A stretch of DNA of 64,000 nucleotides from Streptomyces flaveolus. Its GTDB lineage: Bacteria > Actinomycetota > Actinomycetes > Streptomycetales > Streptomycetaceae. The notes beneath the pieces are model-generated. The model was not told the DNA's origin and did not search any database. It saw only the letters and a list, made by a program, of their open reading frames with translations. The stretch covers positions 213,552 through 277,551 of the forward strand of contig NZ_JNWV01000011.1 in assembly GCF_000716535.1 (NCBI RefSeq), given 5' to 3'. The position numbers and the translations under genes were made by a program. This document shows, piece after piece, positions 45,541-54,117 of this stretch (the stretch's first letter is position 1; each line of letters begins with the position of its first letter).

Positions 45541-45621
45541 CTGGGCTCCCGTGCCGAAGCGGCGCGGCGCGGCGGCACAGCCTCTTCGGCGCCACGGCTT
45601 CGTCCCGGCGGGTTGCGGCGG

Positions 45622-46506
45622 TCAGCCGCGCAGTGTCTCTGCCGCCGTCGTCGTCACCGCCTCGGCCAGGGACGCCAGTGCGGGGGAGTCGAGCTTCCAC
45701 TGCTGCCAGTACAGCGTGACGTCCATCCATTCGCCGGGGGCGAGCACGACCAGCCGCCCCCGGTCGAGCAGCGGGCCGGCCTGTACCTCCGGGACCATGC
45801 CCCAGCCGAGCCCCGCCGCGACCGCGTCCAGGAACCCCTCCGAGGTGGGCACGTGGTGCCGGAACGGGCCGGCGGAGGCGCGGCCCAGCCGGCGGGCGAA
45901 CCCGTCCTGGAAGTCGTCCTTGCGGTCGAACACCACGACGGGCGCCCGGGACAGCGCCTCCGGCAGGGACCGCCCGTCGAGGTGGGCCGCGGTGAACTCG
46001 GGGGCGGCGACCGGCAGATAGCGCATCCGGCCCAGCGGACGGACCGTGCAGCCGGGCACCGGATCGGACGAGGAGGTCACCGCCGCCATCACCAGGCCCT
46101 CGCGCAGCAGCGCCGCCGTGTGGTCCTCGTCCTCCCGGTGCAGCTCGTAGCAGAGGCCCGCCACCCTGGTCAGGGCCGGCAGGAACCAGGTCGCCAGCGA
46201 GTCCGCGTTCACCGCGACCGACACCCGCGTCGGCTCCCCGGTGCCGTTCAGCCCCAGCTCGCCCCAGGCGTCCCGTTCCAGCCGGGCGAGCTGCCGGGCG
46301 AACCGCACGAGCACCGCGCCGGACTCCGTGGGCCGCACCGGTTTGGTGCGCTGGAGCAGCACCCGGCCGGTGCGCTGTTCGAGGGCCTTGACCCGCTGGC
46401 TGACGGCCGACGGCGTCACGTGCAGCGCGGCGGCGGCCGCGTCGAAGGTGCCCTCGTCCACCACGGCCAGCAGCGTCCGCACCTGTTCCAGAGGCAGATC
46501 GGTCAT
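45622..46506 (-). CDS. LysR-type regulator, ArgP/LysG-like
   Basis: A 294-residue LysR-family regulator of the ArgP (IciA/LysG) type. Seen: the N-terminal winged HTH LAVVDEGTFDAAAAALHVTPSAVSQRVKALE (residues 12-42, several conserved blocks) and a substrate-binding domain with VAVNADSLATWFLPAL, the ArgP signature, plus VVFDRKDDFQ and HHVPTSEGFLDAVAAGLGWG. It is divergent from the LysE-type exporter across 69 bp, as in the LysG-LysE and ArgP-ArgO pairs, where the regulator activates export when Lys or Arg accumulates. Confidence 0.93.
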   Translation of the reverse strand: MTDLPLEQVRTLLAVVDEGTFDAAAAALHVTPSAVSQRVKALEQRTGRVLLQRTKPVRPTESGAVLVRFARQLARLERDAWGELGLNGTGEPTRVSVAVNADSLATWFLPALTRVAGLCYELHREDEDHTAALLREGLVMAAVTSSSDPVPGCTVRPLGRMRYLPVAAPEFTAAHLDGRSLPEALSRAPVVVFDRKDDFQDGFARRLGRASAGPFRHHVPTSEGFLDAVAAGLGWGMVPEVQAGPLLDRGRLVVLAPGEWMDVTLYWQQWKLDSPALASLAEAVTTTAAETLRG

Positions 46507-46575
46507 CACGAGCACTAATGGTACGTAAAAATCTTTAGCTGTACTTGTGACCAGGAGTTTCCTAGCGTCGACGGC
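46507..46575. promoter_or_regulatory. ArgP-LysE divergent control region
   Basis: 69 bp between the two starts. TAAAAATCTTTA (46526-46537) contains a TAAA/TTTA inverted repeat flanked by GTAC on both sides, a plausible LysR site. TAGCGT at 46563-46568 is a candidate -10 for the exporter, placing its start of transcription at or next to the ATG at 46576 (leaderless). Confidence 0.45.
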
Positions 46576-47190
46576 ATGAACCACGCCCTGACCGCCGCGG
46601 CCGCCGGCTTCGGCACCGGCCTGTCCCTGATCGTCGCCATCGGCGCCCAGAACGCCTTCGTCCTGCGGCAGGGGGTGCGCCGGGACGCCGTGCTCGCCGT
46701 CGTCGGCATCTGCGCCCTGTCGGACGCGGCGCTCATCGCGCTCGGCGTCGGCGGGGTCGGCGCGGTCGTGGTCGCCTGGCCCGGCGCGCTGCGGGCGATC
46801 GGGATCGTCGGCGGTGTGTTCCTGCTCTGCTACGGCGCCCTGGCCGCCCGCCGGGTGCTCAGACCCGGCACCGGGCTGCGCGCGGAGGGCGAGGCGGCGG
46901 GCTCGCGCCGCCGGGCCGTGCTCACCTGCCTGGCGATGACCTGGCTCAACCCGCACGTCTACCTGGACACCGTGTTCCTGCTGGGTTCCCTGGCCGCCGA
47001 CCGGGGCCCACTGCGCTGGACGTTCGGGCTCGGTGCCGCGTTCGCCAGCCTGTGCTGGTTCGCCGCACTCGGCTTCGGCGCCCGGCTGCTCGGCCGGTTC
47101 CTGGCCCGGCCGGGCGCCTGGCGGGTCCTGGACGGGCTGGTCGCCCTCACCATGCTGGCCCTCGGCGCGACCCTGGTCGCCGGATCGTGA
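46576..47190 (+). CDS. LysE/ArgO-family basic amino-acid exporter
   Basis: A 204-residue membrane protein with about six helices. Seen: the family's N-terminal GFGTGLSLIVAIGAQNAFVLRQG region, DAALIALGVGGVG, and MTWLNPHVYLDTVFLLGS with the conserved Asn-Pro. It matches the LysE/ArgO branch that exports lysine and arginine, rather than the RhtB branch. The divergent ArgP-like gene supports this. No clear Shine-Dalgarno sequence, fitting a leaderless message. Confidence 0.92.
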   Translation: MNHALTAAAAGFGTGLSLIVAIGAQNAFVLRQGVRRDAVLAVVGICALSDAALIALGVGGVGAVVVAWPGALRAIGIVGGVFLLCYGALAARRVLRPGTGLRAEGEAAGSRRRAVLTCLAMTWLNPHVYLDTVFLLGSLAADRGPLRWTFGLGAAFASLCWFAALGFGARLLGRFLARPGAWRVLDGLVALTMLALGATLVAGS

Positions 47191-47270
47191 GACTCGTTCG
47201 TGGCGCACAGGAGTTCCTGGGACAGTTAGGCTCTCGAAACGAAAAGGTGTAACGAGCAACCAGGACATCC

Positions 47271-48602
47271 GTGGACACGAGCGAGAGCAGCAGCACCGGG
47301 ACCGACCGGCCCGAGAGCCGGCCGGAGAGCCGGTCCGAGACCCACGCGCCGGCGGCCGACGACCCGCCCCGGCGCGGCTGGCGCCGCTGGGCGATGGACA
47401 CCCGGCCCCTGCGGATCCCGGCGTACCGGCGCCTGTGGTCGTCCACGATCGTCACCGCCGTCGGCAGCCAGCTCACCGCGGTCGCCGTACCGAAGCAGAT
47501 CTACGACATCACCCACTCCTCGGCCTGGGTCGGCTACGCGAGCCTCGCGGGCCTCGTGCCCATGGTGGTCTTCGCGCTGTGGGGCGGGGCGGTCGCCGAC
47601 ACGGTGGACCGGCGCAAGCTGCTGCTGGTCACCAACATCGGCATCGCGGTGACCTCGCTGCTGTTCTGGGCGCAGGCCGTCACCGGTCTGGACTCGGTCG
47701 TCGGCCTCATGGTCCTGCTCGCGCTGCAACAGGCGTTCTTCGGGCTCAACTCGCCCGCCCGCACCGCCTCCATCGCCCGGCTGGTCCCCGCGGAGCAGCT
47801 GCCGGCCGCCAACGCGCTCGGCTCTACGGTGATGCAGACCGGCCTGGTGGCCGGCCCGCTGCTCGCCGGTGTGCTCATCCCGGTCATCGGGCTGCCGGAG
47901 CTGTACCTGATCGACGCGCTGGCGCTGTGCGTGACGGTGTGGGCCGTCTTCCGGCTGCCCGCGCTGCCGCCGCTCGGCGCCACCGCCCGCCGGGCGGGCC
48001 TGCGCGCGATAGCGGAGGGCTTCCGTTACATCTCCCGGCACAAGGTGCTGCTGCTGTCCTTCCTCGCCGACATCGTCGCCATGGTGTTCGGCATGCCCCG
48101 CGCCCTGTTCCCGGAGCTGGCCGCGCACACGTACGGCTCCTACGGCGAGGGCCTCGCGCTCGGTGTGCTGTTCGCCGGCATCCCGGTCGGCGCGGTGCTC
48201 GGCGGCCTGTTCTCCGGGGTCTTCTCGCGGGCCCGCCGGCACGGCTGGATGGTCATCGGCGCGGTCGTCGGCTGGGGTGTGGCCGTCGCCGGGTTCGGGC
48301 TGAGCGGGAACCTCTGGGTCGCCGTCGCCTTCCTCGCCGTGGCCGGGGTCGCCGACATGGTCTCCATGGTGTTCCGCGGCGCCATCCTGCTGTCCGCCGC
48401 GACCGACGAGATGCGCGGCCGGATGCAGGGCGTGTTCACGGTGGTCGTCGCGGGCGGGCCGCGCCTGGCCGACGTACTGCACGGCACCGCCGGTGCGGCC
48501 TTCGGCCCGCGGGCCGCCGTCGCGGGCGGCGGAGCCCTGGTCGTCGTGGTGATGCTGGCCCTGGCCGCCGCCGTGCCGGCCCTGCGCCGCTACCGGATCT
48601 GA
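47271..48602 (+). CDS. MFS exporter, EntS-like
   Basis: A 443-residue major facilitator protein with a 40-residue hydrophilic N-terminus rich in Ser, Glu and Asp, then twelve predicted helices. Seen: PAYRRLWSSTIVTAVGSQLTAVAVP at the first helix, motif A-like GGAVADTVDRRKLLLVT and GLNSPARTASIARLVP, which resemble the EntS/DHA3 group of siderophore and macrolide exporters. Starts with GTG at 47271. A TTAGGCT upstream recalls half an iron box, not enough to claim iron control. Substrate unknown. Confidence 0.9.
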   Translation: MDTSESSSTGTDRPESRPESRSETHAPAADDPPRRGWRRWAMDTRPLRIPAYRRLWSSTIVTAVGSQLTAVAVPKQIYDITHSSAWVGYASLAGLVPMVVFALWGGAVADTVDRRKLLLVTNIGIAVTSLLFWAQAVTGLDSVVGLMVLLALQQAFFGLNSPARTASIARLVPAEQLPAANALGSTVMQTGLVAGPLLAGVLIPVIGLPELYLIDALALCVTVWAVFRLPALPPLGATARRAGLRAIAEGFRYISRHKVLLLSFLADIVAMVFGMPRALFPELAAHTYGSYGEGLALGVLFAGIPVGAVLGGLFSGVFSRARRHGWMVIGAVVGWGVAVAGFGLSGNLWVAVAFLAVAGVADMVSMVFRGAILLSAATDEMRGRMQGVFTVVVAGGPRLADVLHGTAGAAFGPRAAVAGGGALVVVVMLALAAAVPALRRYRI

Positions 48603-48715
48603 GCGCCCGGCGCACCCGGGGCCCGGCGGGCCCGATGCCCCGGGCCCTGTCGGACCCTCCCGGCGTCGCGGGGCCTGGCACGCGCATCTGCCGCGTTGTC
48701 GTCGGCTGCCGGCTG

Positions 48716-48751
48716 CCCCGCGCTCGGCTGCGCTCGCGCGGGGGGACCCCC
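48716..48751. repeat. REP-like palindromic element
   Basis: CCCCGCG (48716-48722) pairs with CGCGGGG (48737-48743) around TCGGCTGCGCTCG-type sequence, directly followed by GGGGGACCCCC. The same composition is familiar from dispersed intergenic repeats in Streptomyces genomes and may act as a terminator for the MFS gene. Confidence 0.5.
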
Positions 48752-48826
48752 ATCGCGTTGTCGCCGTCCTCCGCCTTGCGGCTGCACGTACCGGACCGCT
48801 CGGCTCGGCTCGATGGCGCCGCTCCT

Positions 48827-49285
48827 CTAGATCGGGCTGCTGCGCCGCCGCATCGTGTACTGCTCCATCAGCTTTCCCCGGGTCGTCTCCAGGCGGTGGG
48901 CGAGGATCTCGGCCACCGTCCGCACCAGCGAGAGCCCGAGCAGCGGGTCCTCCACGCACAGCCCGAGCACGGACGGCCCGTCGAACTCGTAGGCCCGTAC
49001 GTTGCTGAAGGCCACCGCGCCGAAGTCCCACTCGTACGGCGGGAACAGCCAGGACCAGCCGAGCATGTCGCCCGCGCCCAGCGTGGCCACGGTCACCCGC
49101 TGCCGCGAGGTGACCTGCTGGTCGAGGTGGACCGCGCCCGAGCGGATCACCCAGAACCGGTCGGCGGTGCCGCCGGCCTCGAAGATGTGGGTGTCCTCCG
49201 GGAAGGACGCCTCCTTCGCCAGCTCCATCAGGCGCTCGCGCTGCGCCTGGGGGAGGGCGGTCAGCAGTTTGATCGCTTTGGTCAT
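48827..49285 (-). CDS. single-domain cyclic-nucleotide-binding protein
   Basis: A 152-residue CRP/FNR-type sensor domain without a DNA-binding helix-turn-helix. Seen: FPEDTHIFEAGGTADRFWVIRSGAVHL, split across the usual beta-roll, and LGAGDMLGWSWLFPPYEWDFGA, which replaces the canonical phosphate-binding cassette, then a C-terminal helix. GAGGAG precedes the ATG at 49285; the upstream extension is spurious. It presumably signals by protein contact. It is similar in kind to the cNMP module of the kinase at 28914, but not adjacent to a partner here. Confidence 0.85.
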   Translation of the reverse strand: MTKAIKLLTALPQAQRERLMELAKEASFPEDTHIFEAGGTADRFWVIRSGAVHLDQQVTSRQRVTVATLGAGDMLGWSWLFPPYEWDFGAVAFSNVRAYEFDGPSVLGLCVEDPLLGLSLVRTVAEILAHRLETTRGKLMEQYTMRRRSSPI

Positions 49286-49583
49286 GGCGCATGACTCCTC
49301 GCCGGCGGCGGTTGCGGTCCGGGTGCTGGGCTGGCGAGCCCGTTTCGGCAGTGCTCCCAAAGCCCATTTCAGCCGCTGTGACCGTCCGGAGCACGTCGAG
49401 GGGAGCGGATCTCCACCGGCGTGTCGCGCCGGGGCAGCGAAAAGCCCTGGCTGGACGGGGGAAACCAGCCAGGGCCGTATGTGGTGACACGAGGAGCGGG
49501 GAAGGACGGTTCCGCACCGCTCCCGCGTCACTTATGGATGAACCATAAACCATCTGCCGTACTTTTGGGTAACCGGAAGCGGG
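49286..49583. other. intergenic region, no gene seen
   Basis: 298 bp between the cNMP protein and the small hypothetical gene, both on the minus strand. It contains a relatively A/T-rich patch (TTATGGATGAACCATAAACC, near 49532) that may be promoter. I see no coding or RNA signal. Confidence 0.4.
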
Positions 49584-49826
49584 TCAGGTGACCTGTTTCA
49601 CTCCTTCCGCCCGCACCGGGCCCCCGCCCGGGCGGACGATCTCCTCAAGCACCCGCAGCACCGCCTCGAACGCCCGGGCCCGGTCCGCCGCCTCCCGCGC
49701 GCCCTCCGGGTCCGTCGCCGTCAGGCTCCGGGCCCGCTCCCGCCAGGCCCGTTCCTCCTCGGCCGCGCGCTCCTGGCCCCGCCGGATCCGCCGCAACAAC
49801 TCGTCCGCGTCCACCACATCGGTCAT
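49584..49826 (-). CDS. small hypothetical coiled-coil protein
   Basis: An 80-residue charged, helix-prone protein: DADELLRRIRRGQERAAEEE and ARAFEAVLRVLEEIVRP suggest a short coiled coil. The ATG at 49826 is preferred, as the longer frame upstream overlaps the divergent ATPase gene. No family recognised. It is divergent from the RsbW-like gene and might share its stress-type promoter region, which is inference. Confidence 0.55.
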   Translation of the reverse strand: MTDVVDADELLRRIRRGQERAAEEERAWRERARSLTATDPEGAREAADRARAFEAVLRVLEEIVRPGGGPVRAEGVKQVT

Positions 49827-49876
49827 GCCCGGCGGGTACCCGCTCGATCCGCCGTGATGACACCGGCACTGAGGGT

Positions 49877-49900
49877 GTTTGACATCGCCCGCAGGGGTCA
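49877..49900 (+). promoter_or_regulatory. candidate SigB-type promoter
   Basis: GTTT (49877-49880) and GGGTCA (49895-49900) are 14 bp apart, close to the Streptomyces SigB pattern GNNT-N14-16-GGGTAC/T. It lies 52 bp before the RsbW-like ATPase gene. Confidence 0.5.
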
Positions 49901-49952
49901 GCCGAAAGGTGAAGAGAACCCTGCAATCCGGGCACCGCTCAAGGAGGAAGGG

Positions 49953-50387
49953 ATGCTCGAAAAGCACCGGACCAGTTCCACCGCGACCCTGCCGGAGACG
50001 CACGGCCGGGTGCCGTGCCGGCCGGCCGAGGCCCGCAGAACGGTGGAGCGCGTCATGACCGAGCGGTGCCGGGCCCGCGCCCTGCCGTGTCCTCCCGAGG
50101 CCGTCGCGGACGCACTGCTGGTCACTTCGGAACTCACCACCAACGCCCTGCTGCACGGGGGTGGCATCACCGGCTTCGACGTCGACGTCGAAGCCGGCGG
50201 CGTCCGCGTCTCGGTGAGCGACAACAGCGACGACCTCCCGGTCGCCGACCCGGCCGGCGAGGAACGCGGCCACGCCCGCCCGGGCGGCCGTGGCTGGCCC
50301 ATCGTGTGCCGGCTGGCCCGGGACGTCCGGGTGGCGGAGCTGCCTCGCGGCGGCAAGTGCATCACGGCCCTCGTGCCGCTGCGCTGA
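49953..50387 (+). CDS. RsbW-like HATPase regulator
   Basis: A 144-residue GHKL-fold ATP-binding protein of the anti-sigma (RsbW/SpoIIAB-like) type. Seen: the N box VTSELTTNALLHG, a degenerate G1 (SVSDNSDDLPVADP) and GGRGWPIVCRLA of G2. Such proteins bind sigma factors or anti-anti-sigma factors. The ATG at 49953 follows AAGGAGGAAGGG. The next gene, 234 bp on, encodes a SigB/F/G-type sigma factor, a natural but unproven partner. A SigB-type promoter candidate precedes it. Confidence 0.87.
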   Translation: MLEKHRTSSTATLPETHGRVPCRPAEARRTVERVMTERCRARALPCPPEAVADALLVTSELTTNALLHGGGITGFDVDVEAGGVRVSVSDNSDDLPVADPAGEERGHARPGGRGWPIVCRLARDVRVAELPRGGKCITALVPLR

Positions 50388-50568
50388 AGCGGTTTCGGAA
50401 GTTCCGCTCACCGCGTTTGCGCGTGGGGGCGAGGGGCAGACGGAATCTCGTGCTTCGGACCGGAGGCGCGCGCCCCGCGGGGACAGTCCCGCTGCCTGGG
50501 CCCCCCTTCCGGCGGGCCCGGTGGCTCACCCGCGGCGAACCCTGACACCACCGTTCGGGCCAGGACCC

Positions 50569-50610
50569 GGAACCGCAGTTCCGGCCGTGTGCCCTGAAAC
50601 CACGTTCAGG
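50569..50610. promoter_or_regulatory. two short inverted repeats before the sigma gene
   Basis: GGAAC-CGCA-GTTCC (50569-50582) and CCTGAA-ACCACG-TTCAGG (50593-50610) precede the sigma-factor ATG at 50622; the second ends next to the AGGAG ribosome-binding site. Either could be an operator or translational hairpin. Confidence 0.45.
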
Positions 50611-50621
50611 AGCGATTCCGC

Positions 50622-51488
50622 ATGCTGACCGACATGTCGACAAGCCGTCCCGGCACGACCGCCACCGCCGGCGACACCGCCGGTGCCGCCGCGGCGCCCA
50701 CCCGGCGCAACCACGACGACGCTCCGGACACCGTGGAGCTGTTCGTCCGGCTGGCGGAACTGGAGGACGGACCCGAGCGGGACGCCGTACGCGACGAACT
50801 CGTCACCGCCTGGCTCCCCATGGCCCACCGGATCGCCGGCCGGTTCCGCGACCGGGGCGAGTCCGTCGAGGACCTGCGCCAGGTGGCGGCCCTGGGCCTG
50901 GTGAAGGCCATCGACCGCTTCGACCCCTCGCGCGGGGCTTTCGAGAGTTACGCCGTGCCGACCATCACCGGCGAGGTCAAGCGGCACTTCCGCGACCGGA
51001 TGTGGGCCCTCAGGGTGCCGCGCCGGGTGCAGGAACTGCGCAACCGGGTGCGGGTGGCACGGCGGGAACTCACCCAGAACCCCGGCAGCCCCGAGCCCAC
51101 GGTCGCCGACATCGCCGCCCACACCGGGCTCAGCGAGGAGGACGTGACCGCCGGCATGGAGGCGCTGGAGAGCTTCAGCACCCTGTCGCTGGACGCCGAA
51201 CTCTCCAGCGGCGACGACGGCTACAGCCTCGCCGACACCCTCGGTGCCACGGACACCTCCTACGACGTCGTGGTCGACCGCGAGGCCGCCAAGGAGGGGC
51301 TGCGCCGACTGCCCGAGCGCGAGCGGGCCATTCTCTACATGCGTTTCTTCGAGGACATGACCCAGAGCCGCATCGCCGACCGGCTCGGCATCTCCCAGAT
51401 GCACGTCTCCCGACTGATCAGCCGTAGCTGCGCCCGCGTCCGTGACGAGGTGCTGGGCAGCCGCCGCCCCGGCGCCGACCCGCGGTGA
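50622..51488 (+). CDS. SigB/SigF/SigG-type RNA polymerase sigma factor
   Basis: A 288-residue stress/sporulation-type sigma factor. Seen: region 2 with LRQVAALGLVKAIDRFDPSRG and FESYAVPTITGEVKRHFRD, region 3 with VPRRVQELRNRVRVARRELTQ, and region 4 with RERAILYMRFFEDMTQSRIADRLGISQMHVSRL (several conserved blocks). Group 1.1 N-terminus absent, length standard. The N-terminal 35 residues are Thr/Ala-rich. In Streptomyces this group answers osmotic, oxidative and developmental cues and is held by anti-sigma ATPases like the one upstream. MSTSRP (50634) is an alternative start. Confidence 0.94.
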   Translation: MLTDMSTSRPGTTATAGDTAGAAAAPTRRNHDDAPDTVELFVRLAELEDGPERDAVRDELVTAWLPMAHRIAGRFRDRGESVEDLRQVAALGLVKAIDRFDPSRGAFESYAVPTITGEVKRHFRDRMWALRVPRRVQELRNRVRVARRELTQNPGSPEPTVADIAAHTGLSEEDVTAGMEALESFSTLSLDAELSSGDDGYSLADTLGATDTSYDVVVDREAAKEGLRRLPERERAILYMRFFEDMTQSRIADRLGISQMHVSRLISRSCARVRDEVLGSRRPGADPR

Positions 51489-51492
51489 GCGC

Positions 51493-53748
51493 TCACTTCC
51501 GCGGCTGGGCCGGCCCGCCGGCCAGGCCCAGCGGCCGGGCCAGGCCGGAGACGGCCTCGTCCAGGCGCTGCAGATGGCGCAGTACCCGGTCGGTCACGCG
51601 GCCGTAGCGCGGGGTGCGCAGGGTGCCCGGCTCCAGCATCGACGCGATGCTGGGGCCGGTCTCGATCTGTGCGGGGGACTTCGGGTCCGCGACGTGCGCG
51701 GCGATCGCCTCGATGTTGTGCACGATCCGCCGGCCCGCCCCGCGCAGCCGGGGATCCGCAGCGATCGCGGGATGCGTCGGCAGCAACTCGGCCGTGGCCG
51801 CGAGCGACCGCCCGTGGTACGCGCAGGTCTCCAGCAGCGCCACCACATAGCGGGCCGTGTTCCGGCGCGAGCGCATCGGGGTGATCGGATGCGTGAGCGG
51901 CTGGGTGGCCGCGCGCAGGTCGGCCAGCGCCTGGTCCAGCTCGCGCGCCTGCTCCACCAGATCGCCGCCCGCCCCGCCGCTGAGCTGGTCGACGGCGCCC
52001 CGTGTGACGTCGGCGAGCCGGTCCAGCACCGCGACCAGCAGCTCGTTGGTACGGCGGTCGGTGTGGACCGGCAGCACCACGGCCGCCGCGATCACCCCGC
52101 AGGCCGCGCCGAGCGCCGTCTCCTCGATCCGCAGCACCAGCACCGACAGGCTGTAGGTGTTCAGCAGCGTGTACAGCAGCCCCAGCATGGCCGTCACGAA
52201 GAACGACATCAGCGTGTACGACAGGGGCGCGGTGTAGAACATCGCGAAGATGAACAGCAGCACCAGCGCGAACGCCGTCCAGGTGTGGTGCCCCACCAGG
52301 GCGGCGAGCCCGATGCCGGCCACCACGCCGAGCACCGTGCCCAGCAGCCGCCGGTAGCCCTTCACCAGGATCTCGCCGGTGGAGGCGGTGTTCAGGAAGA
52401 CGATCCAGCAGGTCAGCACCGCCCAGTACCAGCGTTGGGTGGACAGCAGCTCACCGCCGGCGATGGCCAGCGAGGAGCCGACGGCGACCTGGACGGCGGC
52501 CCGGGTGGTGGGGCGTTCCAGGCCGGTCGGCTCCGGCTCCGCCGTCTCGCTCTCCTCGCTGCTCTCGATCGCGGCGTCCTCCGCGTCCAGCTCCTCGCGT
52601 GAGCGGGCGGTCGCCGGGGTGTCGTCGGACTCGTCCTGCGGCCCCTCAAGGGCGACCCGCAGGCCCAGGGCGGCCCGGGCGGCCTCGCCCAGACCCCGGA
52701 AGACGTCCTGCACGGCCGGCGAGGCCTGCGGCAGGTTCTCCTCCTCGCGGTAGCCGAGCAGCCGGTTGCGCACCTGGGCGAGCGCCGTCCCCGACGCCTC
52801 CCCGGCCGGGCGCAGCATCAGCAGCCGCAGCGCCTGCAGATTCCGGCGCAGAGCGGCCGTCGCCTCGTCCCGCACCGGCAGCTCGCCGCCGGAGGGCAGC
52901 GGGGCGCCCGGCAGGTGCAGGGTGAGGGTGTCGGTCCGCTGCGCGCTGCGCGCGGTGAGCAGCAGCAGGCCGAGCCGCTCGGCGGCGATCTCCGCGTCCG
53001 CGATCCGGCGCTGGAGCAGCCGGGCCACCGCCGGGTCCGGGGTGCCGTCCTCCAGCCGGCCCTGGATCAGCAACGCCGTCTCGTGCAGCCGCGCGGTGCC
53101 GGTGCGCAGGTCCGCGAGCACCTTCTCGGCCTCGTCGGGACCGGCGTCCAGCAACTCGGCCTGGCTGGCGAGCAGCTGGGCGAGCCGGGCGCGGAAGGCC
53201 CGCCGCAGCCGGTCCAGGGTGCCCGCCGGGGTCTGCGGCAGCAGCACGAACCGGGCGACGGCGCTGCACGCGAACGCCACGCAGATGACGCCGTACAGCT
53301 CGGGCAGCACGGACGCGGTGGCGCCCACGAACAGCGACAGGAAGTAGACCTGGAAGCCGATCAGCCCCAGTGCCGTGCCCCGGTCACCGAACCGGCGGCC
53401 GTAGACGGCGCAGAAGATGAGGACGACGAAGAACAGGTCGCCGGCGACGACCCGTTGGTTGAGCAGCGCGCCCAGCGACACCGAGGCCAGCGCCACCGGC
53501 AGGCCGACCGCCAGCGTCACGGCCTGCTGGGCGCGCTGCTTCTCCCGGATGGCGAAGGTGGCCACCATCGCCGCGATCGCCCCGGCGACCAGCTGGGGCA
53601 CCGGGACGTGCAGCGCGGCGAGGACGGCGAGGGTGAGGGCGATCGCGGTGACCGTGCGCAGTCCCGCGGTCAGCCGGAGCAGTCCGGGGTCCGACGCCGC
53701 GAGCCGGTCCCACATCCGTACCCGTCCCGACCGTCCCACTGCCCTCAC
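51493..53748 (-). CDS. FUSC-family membrane protein
   Basis: A 751-residue protein of the FUSC (fusaric-acid resistance/aromatic acid exporter-like) family. Seen: two blocks of about six hydrophobic helices, residues 25-175 (LAALHVPVPQLVAGAIAAMV) and 435-570 (WYWAVLTCWIVFLNTASTGE), separated by a long soluble helical region with an acidic stretch DAEDAAIESSEESETAEPE. The C-terminal 170 residues are helical and soluble. Transport of aromatic or other organic acids is inferred from the family. Convergent with the sigma gene with 4 bp between. Met12 could be an alternative start. Confidence 0.88.
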   Translation of the reverse strand: MRAVGRSGRVRMWDRLAASDPGLLRLTAGLRTVTAIALTLAVLAALHVPVPQLVAGAIAAMVATFAIREKQRAQQAVTLAVGLPVALASVSLGALLNQRVVAGDLFFVVLIFCAVYGRRFGDRGTALGLIGFQVYFLSLFVGATASVLPELYGVICVAFACSAVARFVLLPQTPAGTLDRLRRAFRARLAQLLASQAELLDAGPDEAEKVLADLRTGTARLHETALLIQGRLEDGTPDPAVARLLQRRIADAEIAAERLGLLLLTARSAQRTDTLTLHLPGAPLPSGGELPVRDEATAALRRNLQALRLLMLRPAGEASGTALAQVRNRLLGYREEENLPQASPAVQDVFRGLGEAARAALGLRVALEGPQDESDDTPATARSREELDAEDAAIESSEESETAEPEPTGLERPTTRAAVQVAVGSSLAIAGGELLSTQRWYWAVLTCWIVFLNTASTGEILVKGYRRLLGTVLGVVAGIGLAALVGHHTWTAFALVLLFIFAMFYTAPLSYTLMSFFVTAMLGLLYTLLNTYSLSVLVLRIEETALGAACGVIAAAVVLPVHTDRRTNELLVAVLDRLADVTRGAVDQLSGGAGGDLVEQARELDQALADLRAATQPLTHPITPMRSRRNTARYVVALLETCAYHGRSLAATAELLPTHPAIAADPRLRGAGRRIVHNIEAIAAHVADPKSPAQIETGPSIASMLEPGTLRTPRYGRVTDRVLRHLQRLDEAVSGLARPLGLAGGPAQPRK

Positions 53749-53811
53749 GCCGCCGTGCTCTCTCCCGTGCCGGAAATCGATCTCCGACCCAGCATCGCAC
53801 GCGGCCCCGGC

Positions 53812-54021
53812 TCACCTGCCTTCGGCCAGGGTGGCGGCGACCAGCGCGTTGGCGTGTCCGTGCCCTACACCGTGCTCGGACTTCAGCCAGGCGACCAGCT
53901 CCATGTGCTTGGTCAGCGGCGAGGAGCGGATCAGCTCCTGCCACTCGCCGACCGGGCGGCCGTACTTCTTCTCGATCGACGGGAAGTAGCTCGCCGGGCC
54001 CTTGACGTTCTTCTCGGTCAT
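53812..54021 (-). CDS. DUF4287-family protein
   Basis: A 69-residue protein of DUF4287. Seen: GPASYFPSIEKKYGRPVGEW, then HMELVAWLKSEHGVGHGHANALVA. Such domains occur alone or fused to DUF5655. The ATG at 54021 begins the conserved sequence after GGAGGGG, and the 99-codon frame is too long. Function unknown. Confidence 0.85.
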   Translation of the reverse strand: MTEKNVKGPASYFPSIEKKYGRPVGEWQELIRSSPLTKHMELVAWLKSEHGVGHGHANALVAATLAEGR

Positions 54022-54117
54022 GCCGGGGTGTCCCCTCCGTGTGACGTTCGCGGTCACCTGAGAAGACCGCCGGTCCGCACGGAAGTGATCGGCGGTCCCT
54101 CGGTGATCCACGTCACG

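Larger units (their letters stand above)
44595..45621. other. 1-kb gene-free, repeat-rich region
   Basis: No credible gene between the WhiB start and the ArgP-like stop. Long open frames exist on both strands but shift phase between repeat copies and resemble no protein. The first 250 bp must hold the WhiB promoter. The rest comprises the 37/38-bp array (44857-45005) and the 137-bp array (45141-45540). Confidence 0.75.

Noticed and set aside
44595..45621. The two repeat arrays as a CRISPR or transposon remnant
   Set aside because: There are no unique spacers between conserved repeats, no cas genes, and no inverted terminal repeats or transposase fragments.
45059..45730. A 223-codon minus-strand open frame across the 137-bp repeats
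   Set aside because: Successive copies are read in different frames, the composition is GC-driven, and it overlaps the 3' end of the ArgP-like gene.
47221..47260. Possible iron box (TTAGGCT) before the EntS-like exporter
   Set aside because: Only one half of the usual TTAGGTTAGGCTAACCTAA-type palindrome is present.
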